Positions 17,791 to 26,435 are shown, counted from the stretch's first letter. The stretch is 31,386 bases of DNA from Leptospira sp. (GCA_027531445.1 JAPZRK010000121.1:1-31386); one strand, 5' to 3'. Numbers and translations: made by a program. Notes: a model not told the origin generated them from the sequence alone.

Positions 17791-19560
17791 ATGGACCAAC
17801 TTCGTGCTTCATTATATCTGAGTTTTGTACTTATACTTTTTTTTTCGAGCGGAATCCTTGGGCAATCAGACACGATTCCGACTTTCGGAGAGCGATACGA
17901 AACAGAAGAATCAAATATTGCATCCAGTGGGCATAAAAATTTGGAAAAATGGGATGAGAGAGCACCATCCTCCGGTTACTCAAATTATGAGTGGAAAAAG
18001 CTCCCAAGCCCCAATTATGCTCCCCCTCCAAAATTGGAAGACGGGGAATCAATAAACGAATTTCAAGGTGTTACTTCCGGTGACGGCTATGTGATCTGGG
18101 TTGTAAATGCAAAAATAAAAAATAAATTAGTTCATTACTTACTATCATGGAATATCAACTCCGGTGATACAAAACGTACGCAACCACTCTCGGAAAGAAT
18201 TTCCTCCATGGCCTGGGACAATGCGTTCAAAGTGTTACTTGTTCGCACTTCATCCAACCTTTTGACATTTTCACTGAAAGACTTAAAACAAATCTCCTCA
18301 AAATCGTTTCCAAATTCGCGAAACGATTGGACGGACATGATCGTTATGGGAAACGAGCTTGTTTTTATTGGTCAGGACAAAGAAACTCTCGAATGTTATG
18401 ATAAATTAACTCTTGCACCTACTCGAGTTTTTAAGACGGGTGTTACAAAGTTGCAGAGAATCTTTTTATGGAATGAGGATACGATATTATTATGGTCTTC
18501 ATTTTTAGGAGCAAAAATAGTTTTCTTTATTCCTTCAAAGAATCAAGTTGATGATACAATTTCCTTTAACTTTCCTTTTCGTTCCTTATTTAAAGCAACG
18601 ACATTAGGTGAAGAAAGTTTAGGAGTATTCGATTTCTTTAAAACAAAATATGTCGGACAATTGATAAAACATGGAAAAACCTTCATAAATCTGAACAATC
18701 ATGTTGAGATTGATCAAAGCGGAATCGGTATTCGCCACTCTCCAAAGTACCAAATGATCACTGCCTATGCGAAGGTTATGCCCAATAAAAACATCAAATC
18801 GAGCAAAGTCGTTTTTGCTTTACCTCACAAATCAAACTATGCGCAAGAGATATTAGAAGAAAGTATTGAGGGTGATATACAAACGGATAGCTATGGTAAT
18901 CGATTTGGTGTAATCACACTTCCTGATTTAGATTCGGGAAATGAATACGAAATAGAAATCTACAAAGCAAAAATAGCAAGGTTTCGCTCTAGTTTTGATT
19001 TTTTAAAAGCCAGACCGGAACAAAATTTCGATAAATCATTTGAAAGGTATTTTAAAGACCATCCCATATACAACCTAACAAATCCTATTGTCAAAGATTC
19101 CTATGATCAAATTATTTCAGACGATGATACCTACCTGACTAAGATTTTTAAAATTCACGAATTCGCCAAAAAAATCAAACCACTATGGGATGGAAAAAAC
19201 GAGCCGGTTCCCAATGTTTTAAAAAATAAACATGGTGGTTGCAATGAACATACTCGAGTCCAAGTAGCTTTTCTACAAATTGCAAATATTCCTGGTCGAT
19301 ATGCATGGAATCATATCTATCGAGAGAGCGATGACAAAGACTTTACGATTGATCATGCCATCGCAGAAGCTTGGATCACCGGCATCGGTTGGATTCCATT
19401 AGAAGGCTTGGGGGGACGAGCAGGAGCTCTCAGCCCATATTTATTTTTTGATGTCGGTTTCCCAGAGAGTTCTGGCACAAAACCAAAAGTAGACGGTCAA
19501 ATATATCTAAATCAAAATAACGGTTCAGTTGTTTGGAGGGCGAGCGATGCCCAACCATAA
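17791..19560 (+). CDS. secreted transglutaminase-like protein
   Basis: 589 residues with a signal peptide (YLSFVLILFFSSGILG, cut before QSDTIP). Residues ~70-330 contain repeated short strands (YVIWVVNAKIKNKLVHYLL, ISSMAWDNAFKVLLVRT) that could be a beta-propeller-like fold. The C-terminal third is a transglutaminase-like core: KHGGCNEHTRVQVAFLQIAN with Cys484, then DHAIAEAW with His522 and GIGWIPLEGLGG. The usual Asp of the Cys-His-Asp triad (W-x-x-x-D) is replaced by Glu538. Such enzymes act as cysteine proteases or crosslinkers on peptides in the envelope. A perfect TTGACA lies at 17753-17758 without a matching -10. The small membrane protein downstream overlaps the last codons. Confidence 0.82.
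   Translation: MDQLRASLYLSFVLILFFSSGILGQSDTIPTFGERYETEESNIASSGHKNLEKWDERAPSSGYSNYEWKKLPSPNYAPPPKLEDGESINEFQGVTSGDGYVIWVVNAKIKNKLVHYLLSWNINSGDTKRTQPLSERISSMAWDNAFKVLLVRTSSNLLTFSLKDLKQISSKSFPNSRNDWTDMIVMGNELVFIGQDKETLECYDKLTLAPTRVFKTGVTKLQRIFLWNEDTILLWSSFLGAKIVFFIPSKNQVDDTISFNFPFRSLFKATTLGEESLGVFDFFKTKYVGQLIKHGKTFINLNNHVEIDQSGIGIRHSPKYQMITAYAKVMPNKNIKSSKVVFALPHKSNYAQEILEESIEGDIQTDSYGNRFGVITLPDLDSGNEYEIEIYKAKIARFRSSFDFLKARPEQNFDKSFERYFKDHPIYNLTNPIVKDSYDQIISDDDTYLTKIFKIHEFAKKIKPLWDGKNEPVPNVLKNKHGGCNEHTRVQVAFLQIANIPGRYAWNHIYRESDDKDFTIDHAIAEAWITGIGWIPLEGLGGRAGALSPYLFFDVGFPESSGTKPKVDGQIYLNQNNGSVVWRASDAQP
19535..19539 (+). promoter_or_regulatory. ribosome binding site deciding the start of the downstream membrane protein
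   Basis: GGAGG lies 7 bases before the ATG at 19547, inside the end of the transglutaminase-like gene. It selects this ATG over the in-frame TTG at 19529. Confidence 0.75.
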
Positions 19561-20239
19561 CGAACACATTCTTTTTCGGAAAAGGTTTCGGGCCGTCCTA
19601 CCCTTCTTAATCTGTTTTTTTCTTCAATGCCAAGCGAAAGCAGAAGTTAGGTCCTTAGAGCCGGAACATATCATCCAACATAGAGAAATGTGTGCTGAAA
19701 ATAGTGAGGATATTTTCGAATCCTTATTTTTCGAAAGGTCAAAAGAAATGGTCCAAACTCGCGCCGGACAAGTCACTTCGGTTGTCGCAACCACTGGAAC
19801 GGCAGTCACAGAGACCATTGTCTATTTGGGTGGGGGAGCTGTTGTTGGGATTTTAGTTTGCTCACCCATCCTACTGTTAGAGGCGTCAAGTAAATCCAAA
19901 TCCAGTGAAGGAGCCTCTTGTGTGCTGGAGGTGGGCTCAAAAGTTGCCGCGGGCCTCGCTACCGAAGGTGGCTATGAATACACTCAGAAAGTCTGGAAAG
20001 ATACTGCAGATCTTCGCGAATTTGATTTTGATGAACTCTCACAATTGGTGAGAGAAAACTGCGAATGTTACATGAAAACGGGAACGCAAAAAGATCTCGA
20101 AACCGCGTTCCGCCAAATTGGAGAGTGGAAAAAAGAACACGGAATCTACCCTCACCTAACGAAAGAAGAAAAGGAAAAGGTAGAAATTTTAGAAAAAACG
20201 ATCTACAATCGCCTCAACCACACCAAGGCCGATTTTTGA
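19547..20239 (+). CDS. small envelope protein or lipoprotein of unknown function
   Basis: About 230 residues, starting 14 bases before the end of the transglutaminase-like gene with a strong GGAGG site. It has a signal-like N terminus (FRAVLPFLICFFLQCQAKAEV). Cys28 could be lipidated (FFLQC, with an unusual -1 Gln), or the signal could be cut after AKA. A Gly-rich hydrophobic stretch (TIVYLGGGAVVGILVCSPILLL) suggests a membrane segment or a buried helix. The C-terminal half is charged and helical (YPHLTKEEKEKVEILEKTI), with a CEC pair at ENCECYMKTG. The function is not recognised; the gene overlap suggests it works with the transglutaminase-like protein. Confidence 0.68.
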   Translation: MPNHNEHILFRKRFRAVLPFLICFFLQCQAKAEVRSLEPEHIIQHREMCAENSEDIFESLFFERSKEMVQTRAGQVTSVVATTGTAVTETIVYLGGGAVVGILVCSPILLLEASSKSKSSEGASCVLEVGSKVAAGLATEGGYEYTQKVWKDTADLREFDFDELSQLVRENCECYMKTGTQKDLETAFRQIGEWKKEHGIYPHLTKEEKEKVEILEKTIYNRLNHTKADF

Positions 20240-20357
20240 AAACTGGAAGGAGCCAGCGGTCGATCCTGTCGTAAAATGAGTGACAGTGGCAAAGTATTCA
20301 TAATTCTGTAATTTGAAATAGAATTCATTTCTAAAAAAGATATCTTAGGAGCCTCTC
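20240..20357 (+). promoter_or_regulatory. leader region of the gap operon with strong RBS
   Basis: This 118-bp gap precedes the long plus-strand run starting with gap. It is the only gap above 50 bp upstream of that run, so it probably holds the promoter. AGGAG at 20347-20351, six bases before the ATG, is a clear ribosome binding site. A TGACA at 20281-20285 might be part of a -35 element, but no convincing -10 follows at standard spacing. No tRNA, riboswitch or strong hairpin is seen. Confidence 0.45.
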
Positions 20358-21365
20358 ATGGTAAAAATTGCAATCAATGGATTCGGTCGCATTGGCCGCC
20401 TCGTCCTTCGTTCCGGAATCAACGACCCAAATCTTGAATTTGTGGCGATCAATGACCTGGTAACTCCTGACAATTTGTCATATTTGTTCAAATACGATTC
20501 CACTCACGGTAGATTCAATGGGGAAGTTTCCCACACAGACAATGAAATCATTATCGATGGCAAAAAAGTGAAAACATTTGCAGAACGTGATCCTGAAAAA
20601 CTCCCATGGAAAGAACTCGGAGTGGATTATGTCATCGAATCTACAGGTCATTTTACGGATCGTGTGGGTGCAGAAAAACACATCAAAGCCGGTGCAAAAA
20701 AAGTCGTTATCTCCGCACCTGCAAAAGACAAAGATATCCCTACTTTTGTGATGGGAGTAAACCATGAGAAGTACAACGCAGGGGCAGACCATGTCGTCTC
20801 CAATGCATCTTGTACAACAAACTGCCTTGCACCTGTCGTAAAGGTAGTACTTGATAATTTTGGAATCATAGAAGGTCTTATGACGACCATACATGCGATG
20901 ACTGCGACCCAACCTACAGTCGATGGACCATCAAAAAAGGACTTCCGAGGTGGACGTGGTGCGGCCCAAAACATCATTCCCGCTTCAACGGGAGCGGCAA
21001 AGGCTGTCGGTCTTTGTATCCCTGAGGTCAATGGTAAGTTAACTGGTATGGCGTTCCGTGTACCGACTCCTGACGTTTCCGTCGTCGATCTCACCGTTCG
21101 CACAGAAAAACCCACCACGCTTGCTGAAATCAAAAAGAAAATGAAAGAAGCCAGTGAAGGTTCCATGAAAGGATTTTTAGGATACACAGAAGAAATGGTG
21201 GTTTCCAATGATTTTCAAGGAGACATTCGTTCTTCTATCTTCGATGCTGATGCTTGCATTGAAATGAGCCCTACTTTTTTCAAACTTGTATCTTGGTATG
21301 ACAACGAGATGGGATACTCTAACAGAGTTCTCGATTTAGTTCGTTACATGGCAAAAAAAGGTTAA
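20358..21365 (+). CDS. gap: glyceraldehyde-3-phosphate dehydrogenase, type I
   Basis: 335 residues, full length for the NAD-dependent glycolytic enzyme that oxidises and phosphorylates glyceraldehyde 3-phosphate to 1,3-bisphosphoglycerate. The N-terminal Rossmann motif is INGFGRIGRL. The catalytic cysteine is Cys152 in VSNASCTTNCLAPV, with the active-site His in TTIHAMTATQ. The C-terminal SWYDNEMGYSNRVLDL is typical. Other conserved segments are PSKKDFRGGRGAAQNI and VPTPDVSVVDLT. It is the first gene of a gap-pgk-tpiA-secG cluster and has a strong ribosome binding site; pgk starts one base after the stop (TAAGATG). Confidence 0.99.
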   Translation: MVKIAINGFGRIGRLVLRSGINDPNLEFVAINDLVTPDNLSYLFKYDSTHGRFNGEVSHTDNEIIIDGKKVKTFAERDPEKLPWKELGVDYVIESTGHFTDRVGAEKHIKAGAKKVVISAPAKDKDIPTFVMGVNHEKYNAGADHVVSNASCTTNCLAPVVKVVLDNFGIIEGLMTTIHAMTATQPTVDGPSKKDFRGGRGAAQNIIPASTGAAKAVGLCIPEVNGKLTGMAFRVPTPDVSVVDLTVRTEKPTTLAEIKKKMKEASEGSMKGFLGYTEEMVVSNDFQGDIRSSIFDADACIEMSPTFFKLVSWYDNEMGYSNRVLDLVRYMAKKG

Positions 21366-21366
21366 G

Positions 21367-22554
21367 ATGAAACTCCCTAAAATAGAAGACCAAAATTTCA
21401 AGGGAAAACGTATTTTCCTTAGAGTTGACTTTAATGTACCCGTCGAAGATGGCAAAGTAACAGATATTACACGTATCGAAAAAACTTTACCAACCATCGA
21501 ACTACTTTTATCGAAGGGAGCTCGTCTTGTTATCGGAAGTCATTTGGGTCGCCCGAAAGGTGGCCCAGAGCCAAAGTATTCCATGAAACCTGTTTATGAA
21601 GCTTTCCAGAAGCTTACAAAAGCGAAGGTTAGCTTTTCAGAGACAGTGATTGGACCCGAAGCGGTGAGCAAATCCAAAGCATTAGAAGATGGTGATATTC
21701 TTCTTTTAGAAAACCTCCGCTTCCATAAGGAAGAGGAAGAAAACGAAAAAGGCTTTTGCAAAAAACTTTCGGAATTAGCAGATGTTTATGTAAATGATGC
21801 CTTCGGAACTGCTCATAGAGCCCATGCTTCAACTGAAGGTTTAGCACATTTGATTCCATGTTTTGCGGGTCTCCTTATGCGTAAGGAAATCGAAATGCTT
21901 TCAAGTTTGGTTGTCAAACCACCGAGACCATTCGTCGCTATCGTTGGAGGCTCAAAGGTTTCTTCAAAGATCGCTATACTCAAAAACCTAATCGATAAAG
22001 TGGACCACCTCCTCATCGGTGGTGGTATGGCTTATACTTTCCTCCACTCCAGAGCTGTGCCGATAGGCAAATCACTCTTTGAGCGCGAATTTGAATCCCA
22101 AGCCTTCCAATTAATCGATCGTGCTGGCGTGCAGGGAATTGATTTACAGATTCCTGTAGATCATGTGATTGCAGATGCCTTCGACGCAAATGCAAAAACA
22201 AAGAATGTTGATAAGATGGGCATCTTAGATGGTTGGATGGGAATGGACATCGGTCCAAAAACCATTGATAATTATTCAAAAGTCATCAAAAATGCGCAGA
22301 CAATCCTTTGGAACGGACCAATGGGTGTTTTTGAAATGGACAAATTTGCAAAAGGAACCATCGAAATTGCAAAAGCGATCAGCAAGTCAAAAGCAAAATC
22401 AGTGGTAGGTGGTGGAGATTCGATTGCGGCCGTAAATAAAGCAGGCGTAGCTGACAAAATCACACATATTTCCACAGGTGGCGGTGCTTCCCTAGAATTT
22501 TTAGAAGGGAAAACTCTCCCTGGCGTTGCATGTTTAGTAAAGGACGAAGAATAA
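21367..22554 (+). CDS. pgk: phosphoglycerate kinase
   Basis: 395 residues, the expected size. The enzyme transfers the phosphate of 1,3-bisphosphoglycerate to ADP, the first ATP-yielding step of lower glycolysis. The substrate-binding N-terminal domain shows LRVDFNVP, GSHLGRPKGG and LLENLRFHKEEE. The nucleotide domain shows GGSKVSSKIAIL, GGGMAYTFL, WNGPMGVFE and VGGGDSIAAV. It follows gap by one base and ends one base before tpiA; both junctions read TAAGATG, and AGG-type sites lie in the ends of the preceding genes. The three enzymes are thus a single translation-coupled unit. Confidence 0.99.
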   Translation: MKLPKIEDQNFKGKRIFLRVDFNVPVEDGKVTDITRIEKTLPTIELLLSKGARLVIGSHLGRPKGGPEPKYSMKPVYEAFQKLTKAKVSFSETVIGPEAVSKSKALEDGDILLLENLRFHKEEEENEKGFCKKLSELADVYVNDAFGTAHRAHASTEGLAHLIPCFAGLLMRKEIEMLSSLVVKPPRPFVAIVGGSKVSSKIAILKNLIDKVDHLLIGGGMAYTFLHSRAVPIGKSLFEREFESQAFQLIDRAGVQGIDLQIPVDHVIADAFDANAKTKNVDKMGILDGWMGMDIGPKTIDNYSKVIKNAQTILWNGPMGVFEMDKFAKGTIEIAKAISKSKAKSVVGGGDSIAAVNKAGVADKITHISTGGGASLEFLEGKTLPGVACLVKDEE

Positions 22555-22555
22555 G

Positions 22556-23308
22556 ATGAGAAAGAAAATCATTGCTGGCAACTGGAAGATGAATTTATCG
22601 CTAGCTGAGGCGAAAGCCCTAGCGATTGGATTGAAAGAAAAAGTAAGTTCGAAAACGGAAGCTGAGGTTATGGTTTTTCCAAGCCATATTCACCTACCAG
22701 CTGTTTCTGAAATCTTAAACGGAACAAACATTACAGTGGGAGCCCAAAATGCATACCCATCAAACCTAACAGCGATGACTGGGGAAATTTGTCCTGCTCA
22801 ACTTGCTGACCTTAACCTTAACACAATCCTTGTCGGACACTCAGAACGTAGACAGTTTTTAAAAGAAACCAATGAAGTGTGCAATGAAAAAGTGAAGTTT
22901 TTCTTAAATGCAGGCATTCGTGTTGTCTATTGTATCGGCGAGACTTTGGCAGAAAGGGAATCGCAGAACACCTTCACAGTCCTCAGTGAACAAATCAAAA
23001 AAGGTCTACAAGGTATTGAAAGTGGACACTTCCATAATCTTGTGATTGCTTATGAGCCTGTATGGGCCATTGGCACGGGAAAAGTAGCCACTCCAGAACA
23101 GGCGGAAGAAGCTCATGCATTCATCAGGAAAGAAATTGCAGGTCTTTTTGTGGGAGCCCAACCATTGAGTGAAACACTTCAAATTCTCTATGGCGGTTCC
23201 GTAAAACCAGACAACATTGGCTCCTTACTTTCTAAGCCGAATATTGACGGCGGACTCGTCGGTGGCGCAAGCCAAAAATTGGATTCATTTTTAGGATTGA
23301 TTAAATAA
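22556..23308 (+). CDS. tpiA: triosephosphate isomerase
   Basis: 250 residues, normal length. The enzyme interconverts dihydroxyacetone phosphate and glyceraldehyde 3-phosphate. Catalytic and loop residues are present: Lys11 in AGNWKMN, the histidine in VGHSERRQF, the glutamate in AYEPVWAIGTGK (flexible loop 6), and the phosphate-binding segments ILYGGSVKPDN and DGGLVGGAS. It is the third gene of the glycolytic cluster; secG follows after 11 bp, with AAGGAAT upstream of its start. Confidence 0.99.
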   Translation: MRKKIIAGNWKMNLSLAEAKALAIGLKEKVSSKTEAEVMVFPSHIHLPAVSEILNGTNITVGAQNAYPSNLTAMTGEICPAQLADLNLNTILVGHSERRQFLKETNEVCNEKVKFFLNAGIRVVYCIGETLAERESQNTFTVLSEQIKKGLQGIESGHFHNLVIAYEPVWAIGTGKVATPEQAEEAHAFIRKEIAGLFVGAQPLSETLQILYGGSVKPDNIGSLLSKPNIDGGLVGGASQKLDSFLGLIK

Positions 23309-23319
23309 AGGAATATACT

Positions 23320-23652
23320 ATGGGATTTTTTATTGGAACGATTTTAACACTTTTTATTCTACTTTCTCTCTTTCTAATTTTACTCGTCATGATTCAGACC
23401 GGTAAAGGTGGTGCTTCCGGCATGTTAGGTGGATCGACAGCGAGCCAATCTGTTTTTGGTGCTTCTACAGCGGATGTAATGACCAAAACAACTCGTATTG
23501 CCGCCATTCTTTTTATAGCACTATCACTGACTCTTTCCTTTCTATTTGCAAAGAAGGACGAGGTATTGCTTCCAGAAGTGGAGTCATCCTTGGATGCCCC
23601 AGTCAATGTGAATGAAACTCTTCCAGAAACTTCTACTCCCGCTTCTCCTTAA
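23320..23652 (+). CDS. secG: preprotein translocase subunit SecG
   Basis: 110 residues. SecG is the small accessory membrane subunit of the SecYEG channel, assisting SecA-driven protein export. Two membrane segments (LTLFILLSLFLILLVMIQ and AAILFIALSLTLSFLF) flank the conserved cytoplasmic loop TGKGGASGMLGG-STASQSVFG. The C-terminal tail is longer than the minimum and acidic (DEVLLPEVESSLDAPVNVNE). It sits directly behind tpiA, a gene order also seen in many other bacteria. The last 41 bases overlap the following secreted-protein gene in another frame. Confidence 0.96.
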   Translation: MGFFIGTILTLFILLSLFLILLVMIQTGKGGASGMLGGSTASQSVFGASTADVMTKTTRIAAILFIALSLTLSFLFAKKDEVLLPEVESSLDAPVNVNETLPETSTPASP

Positions 23653-24286
23653 TCCCCTACTTTTCTTCGGTGTTGGTTCCGTCCATTCGGAATCAGCCCA
23701 CTCGGATCGTGAGAAAATTTTGGATCGAGAAATACTCTCGATCTATAAAGACTTGTCCAGAGCAAGAGAACTTTTAAGTTATGATTCTCTTTCCGCTTTA
23801 CCAAACAATACCACAGTCACTTATATTGGCAAATTTCCAAACCGGTCAGGCATCAAAATTAAAAAGTTTCTAGTAGATACTGATCCGGGTAACAAAGGAA
23901 AGATGAAAACTTCAGATGAAAAGTCAATCCAACTAGAATTTAACGGATCCATACTCGCACGAGTCGAAGTAACTGTGATCACCGAAGATGTTCAAATACA
24001 ACAAAAATCCAAAACTATGATTTTAGATAGTTCACCGTTAGATGACACGATCAATGATATCGAGATTAGCTTTTCTGGAATTGATGGCAGTAATAAATTT
24101 TTACTATCAGATCTATCCAATGACGGAATCAAAGCAGAGAGAAATGACTTTAAAAAAGACTTCTATATCAAATTTTTATTGGACTTTCATTCTCAAATAT
24201 CGACGATCATCGCGGCACAGAAAGAACGCGGATTGAAAGGTCAAAAGAATATGCTAAAACAGCTAAACGGATCTCTCAAATACTAA
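23612..24286 (+). CDS. secreted protein of unknown function
   Basis: 224 residues. The ATG at 23612 lies inside the end of secG (41-base overlap) but opens an excellent signal peptide, KLFQKLLLPLLLNPLLFFGV, cut probably near VHSESAHS, so the early start is convincing. The mature part has an N-terminal helical stretch (DREKILDREILSIYKDLSRARELLSY), then strand-rich sequence (TVTYIGKFPNRSGIKIKKFLV, ILARVEVTVITEDVQI) and a basic tail. No family is recognised. It lies eight bases before the histidine kinase gene and could be a periplasmic partner of that system or an unrelated export-linked protein. Confidence 0.75.
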   Translation: MKLFQKLLLPLLLNPLLFFGVGSVHSESAHSDREKILDREILSIYKDLSRARELLSYDSLSALPNNTTVTYIGKFPNRSGIKIKKFLVDTDPGNKGKMKTSDEKSIQLEFNGSILARVEVTVITEDVQIQQKSKTMILDSSPLDDTINDIEISFSGIDGSNKFLLSDLSNDGIKAERNDFKKDFYIKFLLDFHSQISTIIAAQKERGLKGQKNMLKQLNGSLKY

Positions 24287-24294
24287 TCAAACCT

Positions 24295-25428
24295 ATGCAG
24301 AACCGGCGGGAGACTCCAAACTCTATTGAGCAAATCACGGAAAAAGCGAGAGAACTCGAAGCCATTTATGATGTAGTTGAAGATCCTCTAGTTCTCATCG
24401 ATTCTAATTTCAAAATTCAAAGAACCAATTTAGCCACACTTTCGTTTGCAAAAGATTTTGATTTTGAAACCATCCTGGATAAAAAATGTTATGAAGCTCT
24501 CTACCAACGAACGGATGTTTGCCCTTATTGTCCTTACTCTAGTTCAAAGTCAAGTGCAAGCTTAGGATTCAAATCACCTACTTCGAGAGAAATCTTTTTT
24601 AGAACCAAAGAGAAAAAACAAACGTTAAGTTTGGAGTTTTATCCTTATCCAAAAAAAGAAGGTGAAAATTGGATCGTGGAAAAGATATCCGATGTAACAA
24701 ACCAGAGAGCGAAGGAAGAAGAATCCTTTCGTATGCGAAACCTTGCGTCATTAGGAATTCTTGTTTCCGGAATTGCCCACGAGCTCAATAACCCATTAAC
24801 AGGGATCAGTCTCACTCTCCAAAATCTTAAAGCAAATTGGCAAACTGCAGCTCCAGAACAAGTAGAAAAAAGATTAGAGATGATTAAAAATGATACAGCT
24901 AGAGCCGCGATGATTGTCTCTGATATCATTTCTTTTGCAAAATCCGACAAAGTAAAGATTACGCTTGGAGATATTGTTGAAACAATCAACAGAGCAAAAG
25001 ACACTGTGATTCGACTATTTCCTCACCTAAGTAAGAATATACTTTGGAGTATAGAATACGACAACGAATACCAATTTCCATTTCATCCCGCCAAAATGGA
25101 AAGGCTATTTTTGAATCTGTTCCGAAACTCCTTACAAGCGTTTGATTATCGTGCGGGAGAAATTACGATCGATATACGAAAAACCAAAAACTGGATACAC
25201 ATCATTGTAGAAGACAATGCAGGGGGTATCCCTGACTCCATCATCAATAAAATCTTCGATCCTTTTTTCACAAACAACAAATCTGGCACGGGAACAGGAC
25301 TTGGACTCTCTATCTGCCACTCCATAGTCAAAGAACATGATGGAAATATTTCTGTAAAATCATCTGACAACAAAACAAAGTTTTCAATCTCTTTTCCAGT
25401 ATTAGAGAGTGCGGAGCACGAAAAATGA
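24295..25428 (+). CDS. PAS-domain sensor histidine kinase, cytoplasmic
   Basis: 377 residues without a signal peptide or membrane segment, hence probably a soluble sensor. Residues ~20-135 form a PAS domain (AIYDVVEDPLVLIDSNFKIQ) with a cysteine cluster, Cys65, Cys76 and Cys79 (KKCYEALYQRTDVCPYCPY), that could bind metal or sense redox state. The dimerisation/phosphoacceptor H-box is GIAHELNNPLTGI with His162. The GHKL ATPase has N-box LFLNLFRNSLQAF, G1 VEDNAGGIPDSI, F-box IFDPFF and G2 GTGTGLGLSI. It overlaps the response regulator by 4 bases (ATGA), so they are a pair. The signal sensed is unknown. Confidence 0.95.
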   Translation: MQNRRETPNSIEQITEKARELEAIYDVVEDPLVLIDSNFKIQRTNLATLSFAKDFDFETILDKKCYEALYQRTDVCPYCPYSSSKSSASLGFKSPTSREIFFRTKEKKQTLSLEFYPYPKKEGENWIVEKISDVTNQRAKEEESFRMRNLASLGILVSGIAHELNNPLTGISLTLQNLKANWQTAAPEQVEKRLEMIKNDTARAAMIVSDIISFAKSDKVKITLGDIVETINRAKDTVIRLFPHLSKNILWSIEYDNEYQFPFHPAKMERLFLNLFRNSLQAFDYRAGEITIDIRKTKNWIHIIVEDNAGGIPDSIINKIFDPFFTNNKSGTGTGLGLSICHSIVKEHDGNISVKSSDNKTKFSISFPVLESAEHEK

Positions 25429-26435
25429 GTCAAAAATCAATTTTGATCGTCGAAGATATACATTCTATACGTGAAGCGATTATGGATTTATTATCAAATG
25501 ATTATTTGGTATTTGGTGCTGAAAATTATGATGAGGCAATTGGCCATCTTTCCAGTCAAAAAATAGATCTTACCATAACGGATATTCGCCTTCCCGGCAA
25601 ATCAGGTATTGATGTAGTAAAACATATCCAAGCAGAACATCCCGACACCCTCTATGCATTGATGACGGCCTACAATATAAATGATTATATTCATTATGCA
25701 AAAGAATTTCAGATTTGGAATATCATTCCCAAATACTCATTTTTAGATATTCACCTTATAGAAGTTATGGTAAAAAAGATTCTAACGAATCAAATTTTCG
25801 GTGTAGAAAAGTACTTTGGGAAGGATTTTAAAATCATTGATCACGACATCAATAGTGATTTCGAAGGCGCACCTTCTAACGGTGTAATCTATAAACAAAT
25901 AAAGTCAGACCAAGAACGATCCATTCTCTGCGGAAAAATATCAAAGTATTTAATTCAATTAGGGGCTCCGAAGGCAATACAACAAGTATTAGAAGAACTC
26001 ACCTCCAATGCGATGATTAGAGCACCTCGTACAAACGAAGGCGATTATAAATATCAGTTTGAAATTCCGTCCCACGATATGATCGTACCCGTAGATAACA
26101 TCGAATTGTCCTCGGAGGATTACTTTACAGTAGGTTATGGCTCGACTGATACAACTCTATTTATTGTGGTACGTGATCAATTTGGGTCACTAAAAAAAGA
26201 AGAGATTTTACACCGACTCGACCGTCATATTAGTATCGATGATGTAACTGGTTTACCGAAAGGTTTGAGTGATAGCCACGGACGTGGACTTTATATATGT
26301 CGAGAAATTTCGGATCAGCTTATCTTCAATATCGAGCCGGGCAAATGTACAGAAACGATTGCGATGATCAATCGGGAAGGAAGATCAGGCTTCAAATCCT
26401 TATCTATCTACGAAACTTTGCCTACTTCAATTTAA
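25425..26435 (+). CDS. response regulator with C-terminal GHKL ATPase domain
   Basis: 336 residues. The receiver domain is complete: Glu10/Asp11, phospho-acceptor Asp53 (LTITDIRLPGKSG), Thr81 and Lys103. The output is not a DNA-binding or cyclic-di-GMP domain. From about residue 150 the chain resembles an anti-sigma-type GHKL ATPase: LEELTSNAMIRAP as N-box (Asn195), VVRDQFGSL as G1 (Asp251), and SHGRGLYICREISDQL as G2. It overlaps the histidine kinase gene by ATGA. Inference: phosphorylation by the kinase may gate an RsbW/SpoIIAB-like ATPase that binds or phosphorylates a partner-switch protein; no such partner is in the window. Confidence 0.85.
   Translation: MSQKSILIVEDIHSIREAIMDLLSNDYLVFGAENYDEAIGHLSSQKIDLTITDIRLPGKSGIDVVKHIQAEHPDTLYALMTAYNINDYIHYAKEFQIWNIIPKYSFLDIHLIEVMVKKILTNQIFGVEKYFGKDFKIIDHDINSDFEGAPSNGVIYKQIKSDQERSILCGKISKYLIQLGAPKAIQQVLEELTSNAMIRAPRTNEGDYKYQFEIPSHDMIVPVDNIELSSEDYFTVGYGSTDTTLFIVVRDQFGSLKKEEILHRLDRHISIDDVTGLPKGLSDSHGRGLYICREISDQLIFNIEPGKCTETIAMINREGRSGFKSLSIYETLPTSI

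Noticed and set aside
20478..21208. Long open frames antisense to gap (144 and 186 codons)
   Set aside because: They lie wholly within a highly conserved gap gene and are shadows of its codon bias; no ribosome binding site or recognisable protein.
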